A stretch of 33,070 nucleotides of DNA, from NCBI GenBank assembly GCA_014885115.2, contig WKLE02003501.1, positions 1 to 33,070 of the forward strand, read 5' to 3'. Below the pieces are notes generated by a model. It was not told the DNA's origin. It saw only the letters and a list, made by a program, of their open reading frames with translations, and ran no database searches. This stretch comes from Asterionellopsis glacialis. Taxonomy: Eukaryota; Bacillariophyta; Plagiogrammaphyceae; Rhaphoneidales; Asterionellopsidaceae. Numbering within the stretch: position 1 is the first letter of the stretch; every line of letters begins with the position of its first letter. Positions 10,190 through 20,547 of this stretch are shown here, piece by piece. The position numbers were made by a program, and so were the translations under genes.

Positions 10190-11767
10190 ATGCCGGCAAT
10201 TGGAATTGGACGTCCTCGACGAAGATTCGTCAGCGGGCCTCAGGAATCAACTAGTGATAGTCGTGACTGCTTGGTTGGATTAGAGGTGGAAGTTATCCCA
10301 GAGCAACAAACGACACAAAAGAAAGAAGTTTATGCAAAGGATAAGGGAGAGATGGATGGAGTCCCAGACACATCGATGGGTCTTCAGAAACAGGCTGAAG
10401 AAGGCATCCATTTCAGTTTGGTAGATTGTGAAGTTGATGAAAATGGACAAACTCAAACGGACAAGGAGCTCGATCGACGATTGCTCGCTATCGTGGCACT
10501 CAATGAGTTAGTTTCGAGACAAAGGGTTACAATTCGGAAACTAAAGCGTGCCCAAACGGAGAACAAACGCATCCAAAACCAAACATTTCATTTCCGCAAA
10601 GATCGTTCCTCAAACTGCGATTCACACCATTTCAATGTCAATGAAAGTGATCTGATTGGTCCAAAGTCGGAGAAGCGCCCGTCAAAAAAGAGCATTGTGT
10701 CATTTGGTCCTAATTTGGACAAAACCGATGAGGAGGTTGTTTGTGTCATGAATTGTGATGACTATGAATCTGTTGCTTCCAAGGATATATCAAAAATGGA
10801 AAGGGGGTTCAAAGAATCGGTCTTGTCGATAAAAGCCTGTGCAAAACAGGTTGATACCGCAATAGCACTAGATGAGCTTTACAGGGTGAAAGTTGAACTT
10901 GAATCCACCAAAAGGCGGCTTAAGAGCCGTTCAGATGAAGTGGATGATCTTCGCTCTCAGCTTGAGGCTTACGAGCACCGACTCAGTACAGTAGAGCTTC
11001 AAAGGGAGCTCTATAAAGGCGAGGCTGAAATGATAAGGAGACAGCTTGATGAGATTCTTGCACAACAGTCGCAATGCAGTAATTCCGGGACGCCTGTCAT
11101 CTCTCATCTTACAATGGAAGAACTCCCAGAGGAGGACTCTCTTACTACAAGAGAATCATCTAATCCTGTTTCAGCTGTCACCCCAGATAACAGTCCACTG
11201 CGTCGAATTTCTCGTTTCCAACAACAAAGATCGCCTGACAATGGAATGCGCAGTTCTGATGTAGAACGCGAAATGGGATCTGTTGGAACAAATCATCATT
11301 CACCTAGCGCCTCGCCCACTGCGGCAAGACACAAACATTTCAATTTATTTAGATCCAAAGGCCGTGCTTGGGATAGATCGCCAAAAAATAAGAGCACGGG
11401 CGAGACAATTCGTAAAAAACTTCCAAGTTTACTGCTAAAGAAAAATTCTGGTCGCAAGAGCGAAACTTCAAATCATGCTCAAGTTGAACATCGAAATAGT
11501 AAGCTGCGGAAACCTAAGGAAAAAATGAATGAGATGCACGATAGCGTTGCTAGGGTTCGCCGATACTATGAAAATTCTCTTAATTCAATGCCAAACCATA
11601 TTGTTGCACGGGGAAACCAAGTGCAGAACCAAATGGCATCCAATAGAACAAAATTCCAGGATGATTCGAGGGATGTGTCGTCCAAAGAAATGGAGTATTA
11701 CCGAGGACGACAAGATAGTATACCTTCTTTGGTGGACGACTTGGATTCGGAACCGCGCTTTTGCTGA
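10190..11767 (+). CDS. Coiled-coil protein of unknown function, 525 aa
   Basis: Intronless gene with ATG in the context AGCCATGCC. Two helical, probably coiled-coil stretches are visible: residues about 92-130 (DRRLLAIVALNELVSRQRV...) and a stronger one at about 222-293 with regular leucine heptads (DELYRVKVELESTKRRLKSR, then DDLRSQLEAYEHRL). The remainder is low-complexity, rich in serine, asparagine and basic residues, with several SP sites (NSPLRR, RSPDNG, SPSASP, RSPKNK) that could be phosphorylated. A basic stretch at about 380-450 is rich in K and R. The C-terminus is acidic (DDLDSEPRFC). No catalytic domain, signal peptide or membrane segment is seen. It may be a cytoskeletal or scaffold protein specific to diatoms, but that is a guess. 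Confidence 0.75.
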   Translation: MPAIGIGRPRRRFVSGPQESTSDSRDCLVGLEVEVIPEQQTTQKKEVYAKDKGEMDGVPDTSMGLQKQAEEGIHFSLVDCEVDENGQTQTDKELDRRLLAIVALNELVSRQRVTIRKLKRAQTENKRIQNQTFHFRKDRSSNCDSHHFNVNESDLIGPKSEKRPSKKSIVSFGPNLDKTDEEVVCVMNCDDYESVASKDISKMERGFKESVLSIKACAKQVDTAIALDELYRVKVELESTKRRLKSRSDEVDDLRSQLEAYEHRLSTVELQRELYKGEAEMIRRQLDEILAQQSQCSNSGTPVISHLTMEELPEEDSLTTRESSNPVSAVTPDNSPLRRISRFQQQRSPDNGMRSSDVEREMGSVGTNHHSPSASPTAARHKHFNLFRSKGRAWDRSPKNKSTGETIRKKLPSLLLKKNSGRKSETSNHAQVEHRNSKLRKPKEKMNEMHDSVARVRRYYENSLNSMPNHIVARGNQVQNQMASNRTKFQDDSRDVSSKEMEYYRGRQDSIPSLVDDLDSEPRFC

Positions 11768-11952
11768 ACGTGTTATATAGAAAACAAAGCCGCTTCCACA
11801 ATTTATTTACGAATGTTTCAAAAGCGTCATACTGAGTTGGCATGCGATCTTATTGAAAATCAAACTAAATGCTGCTATTGAGAGTTTAAGAAAAACTTGC
11901 TCTTAGTTTTGATTTGTGGTAATATTTGTCATCATTATTATTAAAATATAGA

Positions 11953-14779
11953 CTATTTTTGTACCATTGATCCCTTTCTCCTCAACCTATTGATTGCTCC
12001 TGCCATTTCGAGACGACGAGGTCTTGCAAGGCCGCCATTAAATTGGCCAGGAGCCAGAGAGTCTAATCCATCTTTATCCAATATTTCTTCGAGCGCGTCT
12101 AATACACGAGGTAGTGTATCTCTACCTGAGGATGCAAGGGTTGCAACTTTTTGTAATCCCTGAGCAATTGCAGCTGTCTGGGACTTTGTGACAATTTGTT
12201 CCAGTCCAGAAAGGTGCAATTCAGTATCACCATAGGTTATAACATCAATACGTTTCACAGAAACCTTTCCATCTGCTTTGTAGGGTTCACCAATAGGAGT
12301 TCTTGCACGGATGGTACCAAAGGGCATGCTTGATGATGCATCATGTTCAATTCCATTCGTGGATTTGGTAACGATTTCTTTAGCCCGTTCTGTCACATCA
12401 AGACATTTGTAACAGTCCATCATAATAACATGATCAGCAACATCAAAGTAATCACCAGATCCTCCCACTACTATAATGGATGAAATTCCCTTGTCTTCGT
12501 ACAAGGAACGAACTTTTCGTACAAAAGGTGTGATTGGTTCCTTGTCAGGTGCTACAAGTTGCATCATTTTATCATCACGAATCATAAAGTTAGTAGCACA
12601 TGTATCTTCATCAACTAAAAGTGCTTTTGCACCGACTTCAACAGCCTAGAGAAATCAAATAATGATCCAGAAATGGATCAAACATGCAAAAGAAGAAGAA
12701 AGAAAAAACATAGGTAAGATCCAATATCATGATAATATGTGACAGAAACACCATTGTCATTCTAATTGATTCTTGGAAAATAGAGCAACATAGAAATACC
12801 GTGTGCAAACGGAAAAGTATATGATTTTGGATGTCTCTGGTATATATTTTTGGCTTCACAACGCTCTGCCGCAGTCAGGGGTAAGGACTGGGTAGAAAAT
12901 ACAATGAGCCTTTTTTTTCATTTTTTGTGGCAATGTTAGGAGCAGTTCAGAGTATCCCTTTCACAAAAAAGGAAAGGGCACCGTTTTAAACATTCATAAC
13001 CCTTTTATGTTCCAATATTTGTTTTGGCCTCAACAATGCTTATGCATCACTGTCGTAGCCACAGTGTAATAAATTCAGGCTAGACAGTGTGTTTCTTGTT
13101 CATAAATGAGCCTTTCCATAATAACACATGAACATTCGCATATCTTTAACTCTCTACACTCATCATGTTGTACGTACCTCTACAATGTTACTTGCTTGAC
13201 TTGTGCTACCACTGGCATCTTCTGTACTAAAGCATACAGTATCTCTACCAAATGGTAAATTTGTAATAAATGGGCTAATATCAACAGCATTGACACAACG
13301 TCCATCTTCTGCACGAATTTTGGCAGCCGAATGTAACGTGACACAATATTCACGTCCATCACCAGGTAATTTAGGATACATTCCTACCTGTAGAGCAGCC
13401 AATAATGTTGATTTACCGTGAAATCCACCACCACAAATTAATGTGACACCCTTGGGGATACCCATACCCGTAATAGTACGTTTAGAATTCGGTAATGTAA
13501 ACGTTGTTTCCATACTTGGAGGAGATTGGAATGGTATGGCGGTAGAGTTTGACATGGGTCGATCATCGACACCTGATAATCGTGGTAATATAGCCCCATT
13601 ACATACAAAGGATATTAAATTTTGTGCCACCAATTGTTCTTGTAACCAATGTTGATCTTCAATACTATCTACATGGCCTTGTAGTTTGGATGCATTTAAT
13701 GATGCATATTTCAAAGCCTTGGTCACTAATGTTTCCAATACATTTGTAAAAATTTGTTGTGCTGCCTGTCCCAAAATAGTACGTCCACGCGCTGGTAAAT
13801 TAATGGTCACTTGTGCTGTAATGTCACCCGTCATTGGATTTACAGTCACTGCAGTTTGTTCCAATATATGTTGGCATGGTTCTAAAATTTGTACATCACC
13901 ACCCTTGGGTCCTGACCATGATTTGTTACCACCATTTAGGGATGCATCTGCACCCATGGCTTGACAATTGGCGTACAAGGCACGTTGTAAGTAATCAGCC
14001 AAGGCTATCGATCGAATTTTGTTGGAGTAAAGCGTAGGTGGGAATTGAGCTGTCGATGCAGGAACCACAAGACGTGTTCGTGTGGGTGGAGCAAATGGAT
14101 CCGATTGTGTCCTACCAATAAATAACGTAAAACCCAAATTTTGATTGACCCAACCTTTTTCAGAAGATGTTTCTAAATCATGATACGATGGATATTGCCG
14201 ACCATCAATTTGTTCCAAGGCACGCGTCAAGTCTTGATACGAACCTCCACCTGATCCTCCTCCCTGACGATCATTGTTGTCATAGGAACGACCGCCGCCG
14301 CCGCCTCCACCACGACCACGACCTCCACGGCCTCCACCACCGTATTTGTTCTTATAATATTCACCACGTCCACCACCGCCACCTCCACGGCCTCCTCCTC
14401 GACCACCACGATAAGACATTTTTCGACTAGAAGAACTGTTTGTTGATGAGAATAGACTACTACTTCGTTTCATACAAGTTTGATCCGCAAGAGGAACAAA
14501 TGCTGATACCAATGCTGCTTGTTTGTTATTAAGAGTAGTAGAATGGTAAGATCTACAAGATGCTTTTAGGAGGCTGTCGTGGAATCTAAACAATGATGAT
14601 GATGATGCTGTGGTAGCGACACAATTTTTAGTACTATGAAAAAGAGCTAATGTCAAGAATGCAGTGGTAGTATGCCGTTTTTGATTGGTAGAAGAAGAAG
14701 AACAATTCCACTTCCAAACACCTGTCCTACTTGTTTGTAACAAAGATGAACTACAGTTGTGAATAGTTGCTGTTGTCAT
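11953..14779 (-). CDS. ABC-class ATPase related to MRB1590, RGG-rich, two exons
   Basis: Member of the 'predicted ATPase of the ABC class' family, which includes the trypanosome mitochondrial RNA-editing factor MRB1590. Exon 1 ends at 13178 (donor GTACGT); exon 2 is 12645-11953 after TTTCTCTAG, both phase 0. The 532-nt intron is the longest here. Counting from an upstream ATG at 14812, exon 1 gives 545 residues and exon 2 gives 230. Walker A is GGGFHGKSTLL (461-471), an ABC-like signature is SGSTSQA (534-540), and Walker B lies in LLVDEDTCATNFMIRD, starting about 554 and crossing D557-D559. RPRRLEMAGAINRLR near the end is family-typical. Residues about 136-175 are glycine/arginine RGG repeats. 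The start is uncertain: 14812, 14779 (used here) or 14419 (MSYRGG, directly before the RGG tract). The longer forms include RSYHST, resembling a mitochondrial cleavage site. Confidence 0.88.
12646..13177 (-). other. 532-nt intron of the ABC-class ATPase
   Basis: GT-AG intron, several times longer than the other introns in the window. It contains long T and A tracts, an inverted repeat CCCTTTC/GAAAGGG with a nine-base loop near 12956-12980, and CACTGT/ACAGTG near 13048-13067. I see no open frame or convincing snoRNA boxes. Confidence 0.75.
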
Positions 14780-14812
14780 TGACAGACAGTGTGTGAACCT
14801 CTCATATATCAA

Positions 14813-15218
14813 ATAAAAAATTGTTGGATGGAGGACGGATCTCGATTTTTAGATTTTTGTTGTGACAGTCAATCTCTCCTTGTCGTAAAGAGTAAAGAAC
14901 CATTTTTCATTTTCTTATCCGACATCAATTTTCGGGAGTGTATCAAGTTCGTGCGTCACATGGGTTTCACGTGGCACCTGAACTTGCCAATCGTGTGATG
15001 CCTTGAAAACCCGGAAGTGGTTGAAGAACAATTTATCACCCTGCAAAAAGGAGTGCGAGGGAGAGAACGACAAAAGACACACCCAGAAGCCAGGAGAGAA
15101 CGCATCGACATCGCTAACGCTCTTCTTTTCAAAACACACTTCTCGTACTCTCTCTTTCTCGAGACAACATACACAATAACAAAGCAGACTTTTGCCAATC
15201 CCTTAGTGACCGATCACA
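14813..15218. promoter_or_regulatory. Divergent promoter region, ATPase and ClpS-like genes
   Basis: 406 nt separate the upstream ATG of the minus-strand ATPase from the plus-strand ClpS-like ATG, so both promoters must lie here. The right side near 15138-15165 has a pyrimidine-rich CTCGTACTCTCTCTTTCTCG stretch, possibly close to the ClpS transcription start. No TATA box is obvious. Both products are probably organelle proteins, which is compatible with shared control. Confidence 0.45.
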
Positions 15219-15752
15219 ATGACTCGATTGACTGCAAGTGCTCTTCTTCTTCTTTCAGCTATTTCTGCAGGAAATGCCTTTACTGCGACACCGGCAGTGC
15301 GTCCCTTTGGAGTTACTGCAGGACCTTTGAAAATGGCATTTGGTAAAGATAGTGACAGTGGTGGAGGAGCTGCTTTAGCTAAGCCCAAGGTAAACATTGG
15401 ACAAAAGACTGCCTTGGTTACAGAAACAAAGCAAAAAGTCAGTTACAAAAAGAAAAATAAGCCAGCTGAACCTGTCCAACGTCGTGAGGAAGACTTCCAA
15501 GATGCACCCATGTACAAAGTCATGTTACTTGAAGATGATGGGTATGATATTGGACATGTCGTAGATCGTATGTGTGCAATCATTGAAGATATGGATGAAG
15601 ATCAAGCATCTACTGTATTCCAACAAGCACAACAAGAGGGTAAAGCCATGTGTGGAAAGTATCCAATGGAAATTGCAGAATTATATAAGGAACAACTTTT
15701 ACGATCAGATCCCATGATTTTCAGTGATATTTTAGAAGAAAATGAAAACTAA
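15219..15752 (+). CDS. clpS: Plastid ClpS-like adaptor of Clp protease, 177 aa
   Basis: ClpS proteins bind substrates with destabilising N-terminal residues and deliver them to the Clp chaperone-protease; this one should act in the plastid. Residues 1-20 are a signal peptide ending GNA-FTATPAVRPF, a diatom plastid presequence. After a basic linker (about 55-95), the ClpS core fills 98-172: MYKVMLLEDDGYDIGHVVD, a helix, then QEGKAMCGKYPMEIAE, which matches bacterial ClpS (GKAICG...EVAE). Two key pocket positions differ. By my reading, E. coli Asn34 of the NDD motif is Glu105 here (EDD, with both Asp kept), and His66 is Gln138. These residues hold the N-terminal amine and side chain of the substrate, so specificity may differ or be lost. 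Length is normal for a domain plus presequence, and the gene is intronless. Confidence 0.85.
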   Translation: MTRLTASALLLLSAISAGNAFTATPAVRPFGVTAGPLKMAFGKDSDSGGGAALAKPKVNIGQKTALVTETKQKVSYKKKNKPAEPVQRREEDFQDAPMYKVMLLEDDGYDIGHVVDRMCAIIEDMDEDQASTVFQQAQQEGKAMCGKYPMEIAELYKEQLLRSDPMIFSDILEENEN

Positions 15753-16422
15753 ATGAACCAAAAACTGAGTAGAATGGAAAGCTATGTCATGGTCTAGTTC
15801 CAATGATGTTTGTAGCAAAGCTTCGTGATGGGTTATTTGAATACGACAGCCTGCATCCATACATTCAGAGGAGGTCATTGATACGTAGGAATTCAAATTT
15901 CAATCATCAGTGGCATCTATAAATAATAGTAGTCTTGAATTGTTTCTATCTTACCAAAAAAAAGTGTTTTATCACATAAGTTGTCCATTGCATTGAGCGA
16001 TTTGACACCGTTGCATTCACTGCCTCTAAAGGATTGTATGTCAGCAGCTTTCATGTAGTCTTCTACTGAAATCGTCGCAAACCACGAAATTGCAACCGTC
16101 CACAAGAGGGCAACTGATGGTGAAGTTTTGAAATGACTGTCATCTAAACGAGTTTTTGAATAAGTGCTCCTCTGTATTCATTATTATATGTCTTTATGGA
16201 TTGTAATACAGATTTTGCAACATTCGTAATACTCGCTATGGATTTCAGCTGAAATCTTCACGCACCCGCAAACTGCACACCGAAGGGAAAATAAAATCAA
16301 AGTTTTTAAAAATGACTGTGTTCTAAACTAATTCTTTTTAATCTAATTGCATTCTATGGCGAATACAACAAAGGGGGGAATTCATAAATAAAAATATAAT
16401 CGCTCTCTTGTTACATGTTTTG
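15753..16422. other. Convergent intergenic region
   Basis: 670 nt between the stops of the ClpS-like gene and the exchanger, so mostly two 3' UTRs. A weak direct repeat is visible: AAATGACTGT followed by TCTAAAC occurs near 16131 and 16310. A 62-codon minus-strand frame at 15917-16105 looks like chance. No gene is supported. Confidence 0.5.
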
Positions 16423-19400
16423 TTATATCGAGTTGATGGATTTCGTATCTGAGATGCTACTGTTACCCTTTTTCCGTGCACGGAAAGTTTCTTGTGGTGC
16501 AACATCATTCATATCAAAAGATGGAGTAGGTGATGCGTCCTTTTCTCCATTTTGATTACGTAGCAAACCAATCATTTCAACCTTGCTGTTGTTGTTGTTG
16601 TTATCTTGTGACGATGCTGGTGAAAGTCCTAATCGTTCCATTAAATAAGATGTATAACCACCCATGACAAATACTGTAAATACGATTGTAGCCGATGTCA
16701 TTGCCTTCAATTCTGGTTTCATTCTGGAACCTTCACCAGTCACCGTGTCATAGAGTGGGATATGTTCTACCAGGGCGAACGACATGGCGCCTCGTAAACC
16801 TGCAAAGAATAATACCAGCTGCATACGTGAATCCATCACAACTCCCGGAGGTTTATTCACCAAGGATGCAAACCCATTTGCCACTGCATTCTGTCCATAG
16901 ATTTGGCGTGGTCTACAATTGGCACGTATTTGTTGTAATGTTGTTACCCAATTGGCAAAGAAACTCATGCATGGGATCATAATACCACGAGCCACACAGC
17001 ATGCGAATATAGCAATACTGGAATGCCATAAGTTCCAATGATACCTATAGCTAAATAAGAACAAACCCAAGTACGCAAAGATGGCTGTTTCCATCATGGT
17101 AGCAAGAATTTCAGTGACAAATCCGACATGGGTACGTGATATTGTTGATAAGTGGCCTTCCTTCGAAAAGATTTTTCGAAAGAGACGACGTCGTTCTTGT
17201 TTGGATTGAGACAAACTTCCATGTTCCTGTTGAGTGACATTACTTGTGGGTGGAGTTTGTGCTCCTGTTTGTAATATTTCACCTTCTTGTCCTACTACAT
17301 ATAGATCCATTACAAATCCTGTTGCAACGACTGCTACAATACCTGACCATTCAATACCATCACAAATGTAGTAAGGAATAAATGCCCAGCAAAAGAACAT
17401 CAGTACTTCGACTAGTGGTGTATGACAACCATGCATTGCCCAATAGTACACCGTGCACGCAGCACCAGACGCAATGCCCACAAATAAAGAACCCAAGGCA
17501 ACCACCAAAAAGTGCATTGCACCTGCAAAGACTGCTTCACTATCAATAATGAGTGATTCATCCAAGAAGTGGACTAATGTCTGAAAGAGGACAATAGAAA
17601 CTCCATCATTCAACAAAGATTCTCCAAAGATGACGACATAAATAGTATCAGTGTCAGTCATACCGATATTGCTCAAAACACTCAAGACAGCAATAGGGTC
17701 AATGGAGGATATGAGTGCTCCAAACGTAAGACATTCAATAAATGGGATTGATGAACATAGCCCCCAACTATTCAGGAATGCACTTCCTCTAAAGACAACA
17801 ACTGCTGTAATAGCTGATGCCATGAGTGTTCCAAATACTGCAAAAAAGGATATAGGAACAAGATGTCTATTGAATGACTTTTTGTCAATACTCAAGGCGG
17901 CTTCAAAAACTATAGAAAGCAAAGTCAACAAAGTTAGAAGAATATCATGGAGGAAATATGTAGAGGCATACGAAAAAGTACACAATTTTCTCGCTTACCA
18001 ATAGGTGGAACCATAATACGGAGGAACCAATTACCATCAAAACTTAAATCATAATGTGGCACAAGGGTCATAATACCTCCACCAACAACACCTACCAAGA
18101 TACAACCGGCAGCTTCGGGTAACCATCGAATCTGAAAATGACGAATCAAACTTTTTACCATACCACAAAAGGCAATGACAAAGATAATAATAAAAAGTCT
18201 TCGATCGGACACTTCTTCACCAGATGGGAAATCACAATTTTCGTGGTATACATTCAATATAGATGCACAGCACGTTCGTGCTTCGATGGATGTTGGATCA
18301 TTCAATACAGCCGATACGGCAGCATTAGCCTCGGCTACTGCATTCGACGATCGTACAGCATCCACAGCTGCTTCCTTCAAAGGTGGTTGACCATCCGTAG
18401 TATTGGTTGAGTGGTTACCAGCACGTACAATAGCTTCTGCAATAACAGTTTCTTGTTGTTGAAGCATAACTGTATCACTTAACACTTTTCCAGAAACATG
18501 TGCATTTGTCGTTGGCAAACTGAGAGATGCCAATGGTTTGTGTTCGTGTTCCGTAGCAGTAACAGCTGTTGTTTTTGTTGCACCCGTTGTAGTTGTGGTT
18601 GTCACTATTGATGCATCCTCCGACGCATCCTTGGCCACTACCGTCGTCGTTTTGTCGACTTTGTCAGGTTTTACAGTAATAGTCTCTGTGTTGGTAACTC
18701 TTCTTCGTAATTCTCTTGCTCGGTGTTGGCGGTAGTATTGTCGTTTGGATGTTGGTAGCTTTACTAACTTGCGATCAAGATCGTTTTGTACGATATACTT
18801 GGCATCTTCCCATTCATCGATAATGGCATCTTCTGCAAAGAACAAGCCCTGGGTTGTTCTTCCAACCAAGTATTGCGTAAACTTTCGTAAGGATCTTGAA
18901 AATTTATATGTGTGATACTTCCATTGCCTACTAACATCAGCATTGTCATTATTCGCAAATTTATCAGTTAATCGACGACTTCTTCGCTGTGGGACTGCAT
19001 GTTCTCCGGTTGGGTGTTTGCCTTCGAGAATTTCTTGTGCTGAATCAGAATTACATGTTTTGTCAAATGCTTTACGTAATCCATCACATTCATCTCGTGC
19101 ATCCGTAGCATTAATCACAAATTCAACAACAGATTCACGACAATCTAATGCTTCAGCAGCTGGTAATGGTTGTCCGTTACCACTCATGCCAGGTACTTTA
19201 TTGTCATCATCAATCACAGGGAAGGGTGTAGAAACATCTTCACTTGATGCTGAAGCAGCACTAAAACCATCACCATCATCGGTAACCTTACGTACATTAA
19301 TGGTTGTGCTACCAGAATTACGCCATTCTTCTTTAGATGGTACATGAACTTGAGGTGTGGAGGATGAGTGTATTATTTGCTGTTTAGGAAGTTTCTGTTT

Positions 19401-19715
19401 CAATTTATGTTTGCGACCCTGATGCGCATGAAAGTTTGTGCCACCTGAAATACCAGCTGTTCGGACTGTTGTTGTTGCGTCAACTGGAGATGAAAACAAA
19501 GCAGACCAATCGACAAATCCGGTCGCTAAAAGTGAGACACCCAATATGAAAAATAAATGTCTTTTGTTACGTAAAAATAATGACAAGCCGCCATGATTGT
19601 TGTTCATGTTGTTGCTTGGACTTCCCAACAGATCACTACTATTACTTTCCCCCGAGTTTACACTCAACACAGCTGCAACTTGTTGTGGATCAAGATTGTC
19701 AGAATCAGTTGGCAT
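16423..19715 (-). CDS. Na+/H+ exchanger with long N-terminal extension, two exons, 1067 aa
   Basis: Monovalent cation/proton antiporter of the NHE (CPA1) family. Exon 1 is 19715-17999 and exon 2 is 17909-16423, with an 89-nt phase-1 intron (17910-17998, GTAAGC...CTATAG) that restores FLRIMVPPI-VFEAALSID. The transporter core begins near residue 507 and has about 10-12 membrane helices. Key motifs are SSIDPIAVLSV (Asp643), FGESLLNDGVSIVLF (about 667-681, with the ND pair 673-674) and FAGLRGAMSFAL. The C-terminal tail is short and hydrophilic. The unusual part is residues 1-505. One membrane segment at about 53-70 is followed by some 430 mostly hydrophilic residues with two cysteine clusters (near DCRESVVEFVINATDARDEC and at CC482-NC) and Thr/Ala-rich linkers. 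If TM1 is a signal anchor this region faces outward or into a lumen. Target membrane is not determined. Confidence 0.93.
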
Positions 19716-20547
19716 TCTGTTTTTTAATTGTATTTGTTTATAACGTCAAGTTTATGTGCCAGTAGATCGTTCTTGAATGACCTCTTTCCTTTTTTAGAGA
19801 ATGAAAGAATTCAGTGGATTTTTCACAATTAAAAACAATAAAGCTATTCAGATTGGTCCGTCACCTTTTCTCTTTCGAACTTAAAATGTCGCTTGAGGCT
19901 CACTGTGATGTCCGCCTTTGGGACAAGGTGGTGGCACGAGTCGCGATGGAAAAGCCTGCGGGGATCGGCAGGGTAGATAAGTAGTGGTTCAATAAATGAC
20001 ACGCCTCAAAACAATGTGCTGTTGTTGACCGTTTGCTCTCTCTGCTGTGCTCTTTTTCCTACATAAAATATAGACAAGTCTCTATCATCGGGCGGGTTTT
20101 TCTAGCTCGCAGATGGGTCTCGCAAGCTGGATCGAGCAAGCGAAAAATGCATCGGTTGGATCAAATTCTTACACATGAATGACTGTGGAGCCTTTTTACT
20201 TAAATATATTCGAATGATTTATATGACTTTTACATCTAATTTGTACGAGCTCTTTTTGGAGCTTTTCTGTTTTTCCAAAAACAATGACCTACACTCCCTA
20301 CACATAAAAAGAACGATAGTGATTTTGGATTTGATAATAACTACGTAAGTGATACTTCTGTCTGCTTGTCTTTTGTTGTATTAGTCTACCGGTGCAAGTT
20401 CGATCTAACAGTATCAACCGACCCCTCTAGCTGTCTGTGTTCGTCCAACCGTTGACAGTTCTGAAAAAGATCTTTTCCCAACGAGACCACAATCTGAATC
20501 ATCCCCCCGCCCCTTTAAGATGTCCCGACATACATCACATTTACACC
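19716..20547. promoter_or_regulatory. Divergent promoter region, exchanger and hydroxylase genes
   Basis: 832 nt between the starts of two divergent genes. The exchanger side is AT-rich; the centre (about 19880-20160) has GC-richer stretches. CTACCGGTG occurs at 20386-20394, related to other CTACCGGTA words in the window. I looked for tRNA and small RNA folds and saw none that were convincing. Confidence 0.45.

Noticed and set aside
13060..13177. Possible C/D-box snoRNA in the long intron (ATGATGA and CTGA on the minus strand)
   Set aside because: No terminal stem pairs the box flanks and no internal C'/D' boxes are convincing.
14167..14430. Histidine-rich plus-strand frame
   Set aside because: It is the complement of the Gly/Arg RGG codons of the ATPase gene.
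20060..20170. tRNA-like fold (GGGCGGG...GCTCGC...GCAAGC)
   Set aside because: No consistent acceptor, D, anticodon and T arms or A/B box consensus could be assembled.
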